Below the pieces are notes generated by a model that saw nothing but the letters and a program-made list of their open reading frames with translations, was not told the DNA's origin and searched no databases. From Actinomycetota bacterium (lineage in GTDB: Bacteria; Actinomycetota; Acidimicrobiia; Spongiisociales; UBA4744): DNA of 64,000 nucleotides. Below are positions 34,308-43,089 of this stretch, piece by piece. The stretch is taken from assembly GCA_013152275.1 (NCBI GenBank), contig JAADGS010000073.1, forward strand, positions 1-64,000, given 5' to 3'. The position numbers and the translations under genes were made by a program. Position 1 is the first letter of the stretch. Each line of letters starts with the position of its first letter.

Positions 34308-35783
34308 CTATTTCCCCAGAACGAGGTGAAGGGGACTGCCGATGATGTAGGCACGCCACGTCGTCGTGTCCTGGGTCGTTCCGTTATACGCGTAGTGCAC
34401 TTTCCACCAGCCGCCCGGATAGGTGGCGGGGAGATCGAACTCTGCTTTGAGCCACTTGCCGTTGTAGTCGTGGGCCGGTCTGGTTGCGTCGATCGTGCAT
34501 GAGGTCCCCGAGGGGTGGGTGGTGAGCGCCGACCAACTGTCGGTCACCTCGTTTCGCATGCTTACGCGACACCCGCCGGACCACGGGCTTCCGTCGGGAC
34601 CGAGGAAGGAGATGATGTTGCTGACATTGTTCTGCGCGTCGCCCGGGTCGTAGAGCTCGACGACGAACGTCTTTCCCCGGTACGAAGAAGCCACTTCGGC
34701 GAGGTAGAAGTCGGCGCTCGTCGCCGAGATGTTGTTGAAGATCGAGATGTCACGGATCCCGTAGAGGCGCGGCGTCGCTCCGACACCGGTCACGTTGAGC
34801 GAGTAGCGGTTGAGGCCCGTATCGTCCTGCTGCCTCGGTGTGTCGACCCGGATCTCCAGCGGATAGATGCCCGGTGCAGGATTGGCGACCGTACAGAGCG
34901 ATTCCCAAACATAGGGGGCACCGGCGGCGAGCTCCGGCTCGGGGGGCTTGGTCACGCTGCATCCGGGGACCGGTGTGTTGTCGGAGATATCCAGCGGTGT
35001 GGGATCCGGGTAGTAGAGCGTCGCGATGACGGTATGGCCCGCTCCGCCGCATCCGCCGCAAACGTTGTGGTCTCCGGTGCGCTCATGATCGCCGCCGGGG
35101 GTGTGCAGGGCCAGGTCGAGGGTGTTGACGGTGAACGACGACGTTCCGGCAGCCACGTCCACGCCGTAGAGGTACCCGCGGTCCCGCCACGACGGATTGG
35201 GGGATGTGCTGCAATTCGCGCCGCTGCCGGCTCCGTCGGGACACCATGACGAGTAGGCGTCACCCATGCGCGTGTCCGTGTACTTGCCGTGGATGTTGGC
35301 CCAGAAGCCGACCCAGGTGCCGCTCTGAGGATCGTTCCCGAAGGTCGAGCCGGGACTTCCCATCGGCAGCGGGGGAACGAACTCGGCGATTGCCGATCGC
35401 GTGATCTTCTGGGAGGCCTTGCCGAACACCTTGAGAAAGAACGTCGGGACGGTCACCGAGACCGTGACTCTCAGTTCGTAGGGCGCGTTCGCGCCAGAGA
35501 CATCTTGGACTCTGGCCGGTGTGACGACGGCGGCGCCGACGCCGTCTGTGAAGCCGTTGGCGGTGGCGACCTGCCGTGCGGTATTGGAGGCGTCGGTCGC
35601 GAACTTCTCGGGCATGTAGATTACGCCGGCCAGTGCAGCCGCGTCTGCCGCGCGCTGAGCCCGGCTTGCGTTGAGGTAGAACCAACCGAGGTCGGTGGCG
35701 AAGGCCGACAGCCCGAGCAGAACGACGAGCATGATGCCCACCAGCGGGAGAACGGCTCCGCGTTCGGTCTGCGGCTGCTTCAT
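34308..35783 (-). CDS. TadG-like pilus-associated protein with large C-terminal region
   Basis: Protein of 491 aa, paralogue of the protein at 31946-33385. The Tad/TadG N-terminus is RGAVLPLVGIMLVVLLGLSAFATDLGWFYLN (quoted in parts), then SRAQRAADAAALAGV. The extracytoplasmic part has several Cys, GYLYGVDVAAGTS, YYPDPTPLDISDNTPVPGC, YGIRDISIFNN and the ending YIIGSPLHLVLGK. The start ATG 35783 shares one base with the upstream TadE stop. A longer frame to 35834 is unlikely. It is probably a large minor subunit or adhesin of a Tad-type surface structure. Confidence 0.83.
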   Translation of the reverse strand: MKQPQTERGAVLPLVGIMLVVLLGLSAFATDLGWFYLNASRAQRAADAAALAGVIYMPEKFATDASNTARQVATANGFTDGVGAAVVTPARVQDVSGANAPYELRVTVSVTVPTFFLKVFGKASQKITRSAIAEFVPPLPMGSPGSTFGNDPQSGTWVGFWANIHGKYTDTRMGDAYSSWCPDGAGSGANCSTSPNPSWRDRGYLYGVDVAAGTSSFTVNTLDLALHTPGGDHERTGDHNVCGGCGGAGHTVIATLYYPDPTPLDISDNTPVPGCSVTKPPEPELAAGAPYVWESLCTVANPAPGIYPLEIRVDTPRQQDDTGLNRYSLNVTGVGATPRLYGIRDISIFNNISATSADFYLAEVASSYRGKTFVVELYDPGDAQNNVSNIISFLGPDGSPWSGGCRVSMRNEVTDSWSALTTHPSGTSCTIDATRPAHDYNGKWLKAEFDLPATYPGGWWKVHYAYNGTTQDTTTWRAYIIGSPLHLVLGK

Positions 35784-36352
35784 CAGGGCACTCCCTGTGC
35801 AGGCTCGAGCTGGAACACGCTGTCGTCGGACCACGGGCCGCCCGGAAGCGGCATGAAGTTCGTCAACCAGGTGTGGTCGAAGATGATTCGCACACCGAGT
35901 TCATCCAGGCCCGGCAGGCGATTGTCACGGAGCGCGGGCGTCCAGGGACAGCCGTTGACCGCCATGCACATCCAGCCCCCGCCGGCCTTGGGGATATACA
36001 CATTGCTGGTGGAACACAGTCCTTCACTGCCGACGGCGCATCCCAGAGTGGCGTCGGCGGGATCTCCATTGCTGTCGGCTTTGTAGATCCAGACCGCCTG
36101 GATCGTAGACGAATGTATATCTGCCACGGCCTGTTCCACCGCGTTGAGGACGATCGTGTCTGCCGTGGCGGTGGTTCCGGCTGCCGAGCCGATACGCGCT
36201 CCGGTGCGCGCCGCGTTGGAGATGGACAGCCAGTCGATGAACGCGAATCCGAACTCGGCGACACCGAGCGCGAGGATCAGCAACATGGGCAGTACGAGGG
36301 CGGTCTCGATCAGGCTGACGCCACGCTCGGAACCGATCCGTTTTCGGGTCAT
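35783..36352 (-). CDS. TadE-like pseudopilin protein
   Basis: Protein of 189 aa. SERGVSLIETALVLPMLLILALGVAEFGFAF (quoted in parts) is the TadE helix with the conserved Glu, followed by IDWLSISNAARTGARIGSAAG. The extracytoplasmic part has five Cys and WLTNFMPLPGGPWSDDSV, matching the WITGFPPFTGSYV region of the TadE protein at 33382. The ATG overlaps the upstream TadE stop by 4 nt. It is the second gene of the first set (TadE, TadE, TadG). Confidence 0.87.
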   Translation of the reverse strand: MTRKRIGSERGVSLIETALVLPMLLILALGVAEFGFAFIDWLSISNAARTGARIGSAAGTTATADTIVLNAVEQAVADIHSSTIQAVWIYKADSNGDPADATLGCAVGSEGLCSTSNVYIPKAGGGWMCMAVNGCPWTPALRDNRLPGLDELGVRIIFDHTWLTNFMPLPGGPWSDDSVFQLEPAQGVP

Positions 36353-36870
36353 GATCCAAAAACCTGAGGCTCGATGCGCATGATGACCGCCTTGGTCCAG
36401 TTGGAGATACCATCGTTATACATCGTCGTGAGCCAGTGGTGCTGGAATCGGACGGTGACCTCGATCCGCTCTGTCGGTGTGTCGATCTTTCTCCCGGAGG
36501 GAAGCCAGTTGGGTGGGACATAGGAGAGGTCGTCCGGATCGGGACACGGGGTCCAGCGGCAGGGTGTGGTGCCGTCCCACCGGTAGGTGGTCGTCTCCGA
36601 CATGTGATCGGGGTCGTCGATCGTGACGTCGACGATATCGCCCATCATCGAGGCGGTGAGGGCGCGTTCGACCGATCGTAGGATGGCGATATCTGCTGCC
36701 GAATCGTTGCCTGCCACGGCCCCGATCCGAGCACCCTCCCTGCTCGCGTGACTGATCGAGAGCCAGTCCTTGAAAGCCAGGCCGAATTCCATAATGCCGT
36801 ACAGGACGGTAATGAGAAGTACCGAGACGATGGCGAACTCGATGAGGGTTGCACCGTGGTCGTCCTTCAT
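36349..36870 (-). CDS. TadE-like pseudopilin protein
   Basis: Protein of 173 aa, first gene of the cluster. DDHGATLIEFAIVSVLLITVLYGIMEFGLAF (quoted in parts) is the TadE helix, then KDWLSISHASREGARIGAVAG. It ends RIEPQVFGS, and the short Glu/Pro ending (RIEP, RMEP, HIEP or QLEP) is shared by all four TadE proteins. ATG 36870 gives a normal short N-terminus; GTG 36897, preceded by a run of six G, is an alternative. The upstream 36871-37134 carries no gene and probably the promoter of the set. Confidence 0.84.
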   Translation of the reverse strand: MKDDHGATLIEFAIVSVLLITVLYGIMEFGLAFKDWLSISHASREGARIGAVAGNDSAADIAILRSVERALTASMMGDIVDVTIDDPDHMSETTTYRWDGTTPCRWTPCPDPDDLSYVPPNWLPSGRKIDTPTERIEVTVRFQHHWLTTMYNDGISNWTKAVIMRIEPQVFGS

Positions 36871-37134
36871 TCGGTTGGCAGGGTGCGGATCATGCACATT
36901 CCCCCCGATGGAAACCACTACTCTATGTGGTGACAGTACTGCAATAGGCGGTTGACCGCAAGGGGTCATGCGAAGGGTATCGGAGTTGGCGATCAATGTC
37001 TCGAGGCGCGCGATATCTCGGGGGATCCGGTGGAAGAGCGATGACCGTGAGAAGCGCAGTTGTGTCCGTTTGCAGCGCCGGCGACGCCAGGCCCGTCCGT
37101 GTTTCCATCGCCGGCACCGACGGGTTCGAAAGAC
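36871..37134. other. Non-coding stretch upstream of the Tad cluster
   Basis: The gap between sdhB and the first TadE gene is 306 nt; this part lies outside the sdh terminator. I see no supported gene. A TAGAGT sequence on the minus strand near 36919-36924 could be a -10, but no well-spaced -35 is clear. Confidence 0.45.
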
Positions 37135-37162
37135 GAGAGGGGCCCCGATCGGGGCCCCTCTC
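37135..37162 (-). terminator. Terminator of sdhCAB
   Basis: GAGAGGGGCCCCGA and its complement form an uninterrupted 28-bp palindrome 15 nt beyond the sdhB stop codon. Being symmetric, it could work from either strand. Confidence 0.82.
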
Positions 37163-37176
37163 CGGTTCGACGGCGG

Positions 37177-37944
37177 CTATTGGACCGTCTGGCCTATCCG
37201 TTTGCGGTTCTTGAGCTTCGCCTTGACGTAATCCAGGTTCATCAACGCGATGAAGTCGATCGAGACGCTCTTCGGGCATGCCGCCTCACACTCGCCGTGG
37301 TTTGTGCAGGAGCCGAAGTACAGCTCCATCTCGTCGACCATCGCCTCGACCCTGGTCCAGCGCTCCGGCTGGCCCTGCGGCAGCAGGTTCAGATGCGACA
37401 CCTTGGCAGCGGTGAACAGCTGTGCCGCACCGTTCGGACACGCGGCCACACAGGCACCACATCCGATGCAGGCCGCGGCATCCATGGCTGCGTCCGATGC
37501 AGGCTTCGGCACCAGAATCAGGTTTGCATCCGGGGCGCTGCCCGCTCGGATGGTGATGTATCCGCCGGCCTCGATGATGCGGTCGAGCGGGCTGCGGTCC
37601 ACCACGAGATCCTTGACGATCGGGAACGCTTTCGCTCGCCACGGTTCGACGACGATGGTGTCACCATCGTTGAACTTGCGCATGTGGAGCTGACAGGTTG
37701 CCGTTCCATCCTGCGGTCCGTGGGGATGGCCGTTGATCACTATGCCGCACATCCCGCAGATGCCTTCGCGGCAGTCGCTGTCGAAGGCCACCGGCTCTTC
37801 ACCCTTGGTGGTCAGTCGTTCGTTGACGACGTCGAGCATCTCCAAGAACGACATGTGCTCGCTGACGTCTTGCACGGGGATCGTTTCGAATCTGCCGGGA
37901 GCTTCGGGCCCGTCCTGGCGCCAGACTTTGAGTGTGACGTCCAT
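37177..37944 (-). CDS. sdhB: Succinate dehydrogenase/fumarate reductase iron-sulfur subunit
   Basis: The electron-transfer subunit, 255 aa. The plant-type 2Fe-2S motif is [16 protein letters not shown] with a later Cys in [10 protein letters not shown], and two ferredoxin-type clusters lie in [14 protein letters not shown] and [14 protein letters not shown]. It starts at ATG 37944, sharing a base with the sdhA stop. It belongs to the type of SDH with a single di-heme cytochrome b subunit. It is last in the sdhC-sdhA-sdhB operon and is followed by a strong hairpin. Confidence 0.96.
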   Translation of the reverse strand: MDVTLKVWRQDGPEAPGRFETIPVQDVSEHMSFLEMLDVVNERLTTKGEEPVAFDSDCREGICGMCGIVINGHPHGPQDGTATCQLHMRKFNDGDTIVVEPWRAKAFPIVKDLVVDRSPLDRIIEAGGYITIRAGSAPDANLILVPKPASDAAMDAAACIGCGACVAACPNGAAQLFTAAKVSHLNLLPQGQPERWTRVEAMVDEMELYFGSCTNHGECEAACPKSVSIDFIALMNLDYVKAKLKNRKRIGQTVQ

Positions 37945-39869
37945 TACTTGTAGCTCCTTTGCGAGAGTGCCACGTACTCGAACTCGAGCGGCTCCTTGTG
38001 GAGAACCTCCTCGATCTCGTGGCCGATACCCTTGAACTCCCAGGCGGCGACATACGAGTACTCTTCGTCGTTGCGGAGTGCTTCGCCCTCTTCGGTCTGG
38101 CTCTCGACGCGGAAATGACCGCCGCACGACTCTCGCCTGTCAAGTGCGTCGAGTGCCATCAGCTCCGCCAGCTCGAAGAAGTCCCAGACTCGACCGGCGT
38201 TGGCCAGCGCCTGGTTGAAGCTCTCGTTCGTGCCGAGCACCTTCAGGTCGGAATGGAACTCCTCGCGAAGTTTCCGGATCATCTCCAGGGCCTCGGTGAG
38301 GCCGGCTTCGCTGCGTTCCATGCCGACGTGTGAGACGAGGATCTTGCCGAGCTCCTTATTGAACCAGGTGGCGGTCCGTGAGCCGTCGACCGAGAGCAGA
38401 CGATCGAGATGATCACGAACTTCTCGCTCGACCTTGGTGAAGGCTTCGCCGGCGACATCCATCGGTTCGGTTCCCAACAACGGGGCCAGATAGTTGCCGA
38501 TCGTGTAGGGGAGCACGAAATAGCCGTCGGCCAGGCCCTGCATCAGCGCACTCGCTCCGAGACGGTTGGCGCCGTGGTCGGAGAAGTTCGCTTCCCCGAT
38601 CACGAACAGCCCCGGGATGGTGCTCATCAATTCGTAGTCGACCCAGAGGCCGCCCATCGTGTAGTGCGTCGCGGGATAGATTCGCATCGGCACTTCGTAC
38701 GGGTTCTCGTCCGTGATGCGTTCGTACATCTCGAACAGATTGCCGTAGCGTTCCTCGATCGTCTCCCTGCCCAGCCGCTTGATGGCGTCGGTGAGATCCA
38801 GGTAGACGCCGTTCTTGCGCGGGCCGACTCCCCGTCCCTCATCGATCATCTTCTTCGCGTTGCGAGAGGCGACGTCACGGGGTACCAGGTTGCCGAACGA
38901 CGGATACCGCCGCTCCAGGTAGTAGTCCCGGTCCTCTTCGGGAATCTCGTTGGGAGGACGAGTCTCGTTCGGGTCCTTCGGTACCCAGATCCGCCCGTCG
39001 TTGCGCAGCGACTCCGACATGAGTGTCAGCTTCGACTGGAACTCCTCGCTCTGCGGGATACACGTCGGATGGATCTGTACGAAACATGGGTTGGCGAACG
39101 CCGCCCCTCGCCGATGTGCCCGCCAGATGGCCGTCGCATTGCTCGCCATGGCGTTGGTCGACAGGTAGTACACGTTGCCGTACCCGCCGGTGGCGAGCAC
39201 GACCGCATGTGCGGAGTGGCCCTCGATCTCGCCGGTGAGCAGGTTTCGAGTGATGATGCCGACCGCCTTGCCGTCGTGGACGACCAGATCGAGCATCTCC
39301 ATTCGGGTGTGCAGCGTGACCTTGCCGGCGCGGATCTGATTGGCCATCGCCTGGTAGGAGCCGAGCAGCAACTGCTGGCCGGTCTGGCCCCGCGCATAGA
39401 ACGTTCGTGACACGAGCGCCCCGCCGAACGACCGGTTCGCCAGGGTGCCACCGTACTCACGGGCAAACGGGATCCCCTGAGCGGTGCACTGGTCGATGAT
39501 CTTGTCGGCCACTTCGGCCAGGCGATGCACGTTGGCCTCGCGGGAACGGTAATCGCCACCCTTGACCGTGTCGTAGAACAGCCGGAACACCGAGTCGCCG
39601 TCGTTCGTGTAGTTCTTGGTGGCGTTGATACCGCCCTGGGCGGCGATGCTGTGGGCTCGTCGCGGCGTGTCGTGGTACGTGAAGACCTCGACGTCGTAGC
39701 CCAGTTCGCCGAGTGTCGCCGCCGCCGAAGAACCCGCCAAGCCGGCACCCACGATGATGATCTTGTACTTGCGCTTGTTGGCCGGGTTGACGAGCTTCGT
39801 GTGGAAGCGATAGTTCGTCCACTTCTCCCCGATCGGCCCCTCAGGGATCTTTGCATCGAGTTTGATCAT
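37944..39869 (-). CDS. sdhA: Succinate dehydrogenase/fumarate reductase flavoprotein subunit
   Basis: The catalytic FAD subunit, 641 aa, of the Bacillus/Bacteroides-like type. FAD site [18 protein letters not shown]; the covalent-FAD His is expected in [12 protein letters not shown]; substrate-site residues are visible in [17 protein letters not shown] and [31 protein letters not shown] is the typical C-terminal FAD contact. ATG 39869 has GGAGGG upstream. It lies 13 nt after sdhC. Together with sdhB and sdhC it oxidises succinate to fumarate and passes electrons to quinone. Confidence 0.96.
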   Translation of the reverse strand: MIKLDAKIPEGPIGEKWTNYRFHTKLVNPANKRKYKIIIVGAGLAGSSAAATLGELGYDVEVFTYHDTPRRAHSIAAQGGINATKNYTNDGDSVFRLFYDTVKGGDYRSREANVHRLAEVADKIIDQCTAQGIPFAREYGGTLANRSFGGALVSRTFYARGQTGQQLLLGSYQAMANQIRAGKVTLHTRMEMLDLVVHDGKAVGIITRNLLTGEIEGHSAHAVVLATGGYGNVYYLSTNAMASNATAIWRAHRRGAAFANPCFVQIHPTCIPQSEEFQSKLTLMSESLRNDGRIWVPKDPNETRPPNEIPEEDRDYYLERRYPSFGNLVPRDVASRNAKKMIDEGRGVGPRKNGVYLDLTDAIKRLGRETIEERYGNLFEMYERITDENPYEVPMRIYPATHYTMGGLWVDYELMSTIPGLFVIGEANFSDHGANRLGASALMQGLADGYFVLPYTIGNYLAPLLGTEPMDVAGEAFTKVEREVRDHLDRLLSVDGSRTATWFNKELGKILVSHVGMERSEAGLTEALEMIRKLREEFHSDLKVLGTNESFNQALANAGRVWDFFELAELMALDALDRRESCGGHFRVESQTEEGEALRNDEEYSYVAAWEFKGIGHEIEEVLHKEPLEFEYVALSQRSYK

Positions 39870-39882
39870 GATGTCCCTCCGC

Positions 39883-40641
39883 TCACCCGACCACATGGGT
39901 CAGCACCGCGAGCGGGATGCTGACGTTGCCGATCACGATCACCAGGGCGAAGGCCGTGGCAAACCATCGTCGCCATGGGTTGAACCGTGTGTTGTTCCAC
40001 CCAAGACTCTGAAAGAGGCTCCATGCGCCGTGGTAGATGTGAAAGCCCAACAGGATGTTGGCGATGATGTAGAACGTTGCCACCGGCCAGCGGGAGAGGC
40101 TGGCCACAACGTTGTCGTACACCGCGCCGCGCACAAAGTCGGGGTTTACGTTGCCCCAGGTCAGGTCCATCAAGTGCCAGGCGATGAACGCCAGGATGAT
40201 CACGCCAGACCAGCGCATCGTCCTGGACGCGTAGTTCGCGACCAGATACTCCCTCGGAGTCCGGTAACGGACGGGTTTGGTGGCCCACCCCCTTGCTTTC
40301 CAGTTTGTGACGGTCAGCGAGTAGGCCGCATGGAGATGGAGCACGAGCGCCGCTGCGATCACGATGCGGAACAGCCAGAGGAAGACGGTGTGGGGGAGGA
40401 ACGGCTGAAGGATCGAACGCAGCCACTCGGCGTACTCGTCGAGGTGGTAGACACCTTCGGCATTTACGCCGAGGAAGATCTTCAGATTCCCGATCATGTG
40501 GGCGAGGACATACGTCAGGAAGAGGATGCCCGTTACCGCCATGACCCACTTCTTCCCGACATCCGAGCCGTAGAACTCGCCAAAGAACGTCCGGTACCGT
40601 TTGGGCGTCCTCTTGCCCGTGCCTTGTTGGGTGGTCGTCAC
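39883..40641 (-). CDS. sdhC: Succinate dehydrogenase cytochrome b558 subunit
   Basis: A membrane anchor of 252 aa with five hydrophobic helices, the single-subunit di-heme b type (TIGR02046-like pattern). Helical His residues that could bind heme are visible in [34 protein letters not shown] and [11 protein letters not shown]. The start is GTG 40641 because GAGGAGG lies 6 nt upstream; an in-frame GTG at 40659 lies before that ribosome site. It leads the sdhC-sdhA-sdhB operon, and no separate SdhD is present, as expected for this type. Confidence 0.93.
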   Translation of the reverse strand: MTTTQQGTGKRTPKRYRTFFGEFYGSDVGKKWVMAVTGILFLTYVLAHMIGNLKIFLGVNAEGVYHLDEYAEWLRSILQPFLPHTVFLWLFRIVIAAALVLHLHAAYSLTVTNWKARGWATKPVRYRTPREYLVANYASRTMRWSGVIILAFIAWHLMDLTWGNVNPDFVRGAVYDNVVASLSRWPVATFYIIANILLGFHIYHGAWSLFQSLGWNNTRFNPWRRWFATAFALVIVIGNVSIPLAVLTHVVG

Positions 40642-40782
40642 TCCGAACCTCCTCAGCACAGTGGGATAGTGGTCGCGGCGAGGCTAGCACCGCAGGGTCT
40701 CGCTCCTCGATTCGAAGGCTTTTTGCCGACGCGTCGAAACCATTGGAGATTCCGGTATTTCATGCTGTTTGTGGATTCGGGG

Positions 40783-40820
40783 TTGACAGCGCGCGCGGGG
40801 TTTGATTACATGTATGTAAT
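40783..40820 (+). promoter_or_regulatory. whiB promoter with inverted repeat over the -10 box
   Basis: A consensus -35 TTGACA (40783-40788) is followed after 18 nt by TACATG (40807-40812). The -10 lies in a perfect inverted repeat ATTACAT-GT-ATGTAAT (40805-40820), which looks like a repressor or self-regulator operator. Confidence 0.6.
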
Positions 40821-40847
40821 TACACGTTTGGCGCTTGGAGGGCGGTC

Positions 40848-41123
40848 TTGTACAGGAGTCTCATCGAGGCGCTCGCCGTCGAAGATCTGTCCTGGCAGGA
40901 TTACTCGAACTGCAGGGGGGGCGACGCGAACCTGTTCTTCCCGGAACGGGGAGCATCGACCCGAAAGGCCAAATCCATCTGCGGTGCCTGTGAGGTTCGT
41001 CTCGAATGTCTCGAGTTCGCGATCCAGCAGGGCGAGAAGTTCGGTATCTGGGGTGGCCTCTCCGAACGCGAGCGACGGCGCATCCGCAAGGAACGCGCGG
41101 CGAAGATACGCAGAGTCTCCTGA
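40848..41123 (+). CDS. WhiB family iron-sulfur transcriptional regulator
   Basis: A protein of 91 aa with the four cluster cysteines Cys22, Cys45, Cys48 and Cys54 (CxxCxxxxxC in ICGACEVRLEC), the GIWGG turn (66-70), and a basic C-terminal tail (ERERRRIRKERAAKIRRVS) that contacts DNA. WhiB proteins carry a 4Fe-4S cluster and act with the primary sigma factor in actinobacteria. Size and motif resemble WhiB1/WhiB2-like proteins, but the paralogue cannot be fixed. TTG 40848 follows GGAGGG. The promoter has an unusual palindrome at its -10. Confidence 0.95.
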   Translation: MYRSLIEALAVEDLSWQDYSNCRGGDANLFFPERGASTRKAKSICGACEVRLECLEFAIQQGEKFGIWGGLSERERRRIRKERAAKIRRVS

Positions 41124-41188
41124 ACGGAGCGGTTCGCTCGGTAGCCGGCAGCGGTAGCATGAATGCCATCCAGAGGTGAGGAGAAACG

Positions 41189-42130
41189 GTGGAAGGACTC
41201 GGGTTCATCGGTGTGGTTCTTCTGGTGGTGGCGGTCTTTCTCGCGATCGTGGGCACGATGCTGAGTCGCCGGACGAAGGCGCTCAAGGAACAGCTCAAGG
41301 TCGATGGTGCTCTGGCACCCGAGCTCGATCTCGACCGGCCCCGTCCCCGGGTTACGGCGTTTCATGTACGTGGGGAAGAGGCTCGAGTCACGTTCGATGT
41401 TCCCCTGCCTCCTGGTGACACCGACCCGGTCCTGGTCGAACTCCTCCTCTCCGAAGCCTTGGAGGTCGTGCACGAGAAGCAGCATTCGTTGCCCATCGAC
41501 GATGTCACCAAGGTCGTCGTTTTCGCGGGACGCGAAGGAGAGCCGCGCAGAGTCGGGGAGCTGCCGCTCGCCGAGCCGGGGTTGCTCCCTCCGTTGCCGG
41601 TCGTGCCGCACCTGCGTCTGACGAGCATCGGTTTCGACGCGCTCGATCAACAGTTCGAGGAGGAGCCGGCCACCGCACCTCCGGAGCTCGTGGCGGTCAC
41701 GGCGAGCAACACTCTCAGGCCGATCGGTGAGGAGTTGCGGATCCCGAAGGCCCTCGACATCGGACTTCGCGCCCAAGGCATCGACCCGGGTTCGATGACT
41801 GCCGCCGAGATGGTTCGGGGCATACTGCGCCTGTTCGGATACTCGATCTCTCCCGGTAAGGATCCCGCCGTGTACACGGCGACGAAGGCGGGGACGACGA
41901 CGTACGTGCGCGAGGACGTCTACCGGCCTGGCGACTATCCGGAACTCGACGAAGGGACGATCCGCTCGTTCATGGTCGAGTTTCTGAATGCCGGCGCCGA
42001 CAGGGGCCTGCTCGTCAGCGCCAAGTTTGCCCCCTTCAGCATCTACAACCTGGAGCAGAGAGAACCGAGGGTGCGGTTCGTGACTCGGGAACGCCTCCAG
42101 AAGTTCATCGACTCGTTCTCTCTGGAGTGA
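41189..42130 (+). CDS. Membrane-anchored protein of unknown function
   Basis: Protein of 313 aa with one N-terminal membrane helix (about residues 6-24, GFIGVVLLVVAVFLAIVG) and a long soluble part. No catalytic motif is recognised. The soluble region has alternating beta and helix patterns (RPRPRVTAFHVRGEEARVTFDV, then a helical IRSFMVEFLNAGADRGLL) and ends FIDSFSLE. GTG start 41189 is preceded by GAGGTGAGGAGA, and TAGCAT at about 41153-41158 fits a -10. It overlaps the next gene by 4 nt (GTGA), so they are co-expressed. Family not known to me. Confidence 0.7.
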   Translation: MEGLGFIGVVLLVVAVFLAIVGTMLSRRTKALKEQLKVDGALAPELDLDRPRPRVTAFHVRGEEARVTFDVPLPPGDTDPVLVELLLSEALEVVHEKQHSLPIDDVTKVVVFAGREGEPRRVGELPLAEPGLLPPLPVVPHLRLTSIGFDALDQQFEEEPATAPPELVAVTASNTLRPIGEELRIPKALDIGLRAQGIDPGSMTAAEMVRGILRLFGYSISPGKDPAVYTATKAGTTTYVREDVYRPGDYPELDEGTIRSFMVEFLNAGADRGLLVSAKFAPFSIYNLEQREPRVRFVTRERLQKFIDSFSLE

Positions 42131-42819
42131 CCGTGCGCTTCGGCGTCGCGGTCTCCGGCGCTCCGGATCCTGCGTTCCCGGAGGAGATGGCCACGCTCGA
42201 GAGAGCCGGTTTCGCAAGTCTGTGGTTCGGGCTCGACGAGACCGACTGGGATCCGATCGTGCTGGCGTCAGCCGCTTCGAAGGCGACCACCGGAACGGAA
42301 CTGGTCGTCGCTCTTGACGCCCCGACGCCTGTCACCGCCAAGTCCGTCGCGTCTCTCGATGCGCTCAACGGGGGAAGGAGCCGGGTCCTGGTCGAGACCG
42401 CCGGTGACGCTGCGCTCATGCGAGTCATGCTCGGTGGCGATCGAGTCAACTACGACGGTGCTCACTTCCGGGTCGTGGATGCCCCGGTGCTGCCGGCTCC
42501 GATACGAGAACGGATGCCGATCTGGACACGGGCACTTGGCCTGGCGGCCGGCGTCGACGGGTGGTTGGCGACGTGCGCCGGGGAGTACGAGGCGCTGGTC
42601 GAAACGGTCGACCAGGCGTGTCGTGACGCCGGAAGGGACCCCGCGCTGCTGCGACGAGCCGTATTGATCGATGGCCGAGGCGAGGGGATCACCGCCACCA
42701 TGGTCGCGTTGACGTCGGGCGAGCTTGCTCGGCGGCTACGGGGCGTCGACGAGGTCGTTCTCCGACTGGATCGGGAGTCTTGGCGAGCCGCCGGTAAGGT
42801 CGTCGCCGAGATGAAGTAG
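42127..42819 (+). CDS. Short luciferase-like (LLM class) protein
   Basis: Protein of 230 aa with the opening of flavin-dependent LLM oxidoreductases: FGVAVSGAPDPAFPEEMATLERAGFASLWFG (quoted in parts), then a region around ALDAPTPVTAKSVASLDALNGGRSRVLV like the TTxAxxxATLDxxSxGR signature, and GDRVNYDGAHFRV, a common LLM stretch. The usual length is 300-350 aa, so part of the barrel is missing. It may be a shortened family member, perhaps F420- or FMN-linked, or inactive. It is coupled to the preceding membrane protein gene. Confidence 0.68.
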   Translation: MTVRFGVAVSGAPDPAFPEEMATLERAGFASLWFGLDETDWDPIVLASAASKATTGTELVVALDAPTPVTAKSVASLDALNGGRSRVLVETAGDAALMRVMLGGDRVNYDGAHFRVVDAPVLPAPIRERMPIWTRALGLAAGVDGWLATCAGEYEALVETVDQACRDAGRDPALLRRAVLIDGRGEGITATMVALTSGELARRLRGVDEVVLRLDRESWRAAGKVVAEMK

Positions 42820-42847
42820 GATCAGCTTCTGATACGGAAGGTGAAAC

Positions 42848-43033
42848 ATGTTCGGAGGAAGAGTCGGCGGGCCTGAGTTGATCATCATCCTCGTTGTCCT
42901 ATTGCTCCTCTTTGGAGCCCGCAAACTACCGGATCTCGCTCGTTCGCTCGGTGCCTCCGCCAAGGAGTTCCGCCGGGGTCTCGACGAGGGTGCGTCGGAT
43001 AAGCCCGAGGACAACTCCGGCGAAGATTCCTAG
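42848..43033 (+). CDS. tatA: Sec-independent translocase protein TatA/TatE
   Basis: Protein of 61 aa with an N-terminal membrane helix (PELIIILVVLLLLFG), the conserved FGxxKLP hinge (FGARKLPDLARSLG), an amphipathic helix (KEFRRGL) and an acidic end. This is the TatA pattern, forming the export pore for folded proteins with twin-Arg signals. The TatC gene is not here. GGAAGGTG precedes the ATG. A short hairpin follows. Confidence 0.93.
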   Translation: MFGGRVGGPELIIILVVLLLLFGARKLPDLARSLGASAKEFRRGLDEGASDKPEDNSGEDS

Positions 43034-43051
43034 ACCTCTGAGGAGGTCTTG

Positions 43052-43083
43052 AAGGAGTGGATGGTTTGGGCCGTCCGCTCCTT
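43052..43083. terminator. Bidirectional terminator between tatA and peroxiredoxin
   Basis: AAGGAGTGGA and TCCGCTCCTT form a 10-bp stem with one G-T wobble and a 12-nt loop, between the convergent tatA and peroxiredoxin genes. Confidence 0.55.
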
Positions 43084-43089
43084 CGTCGT

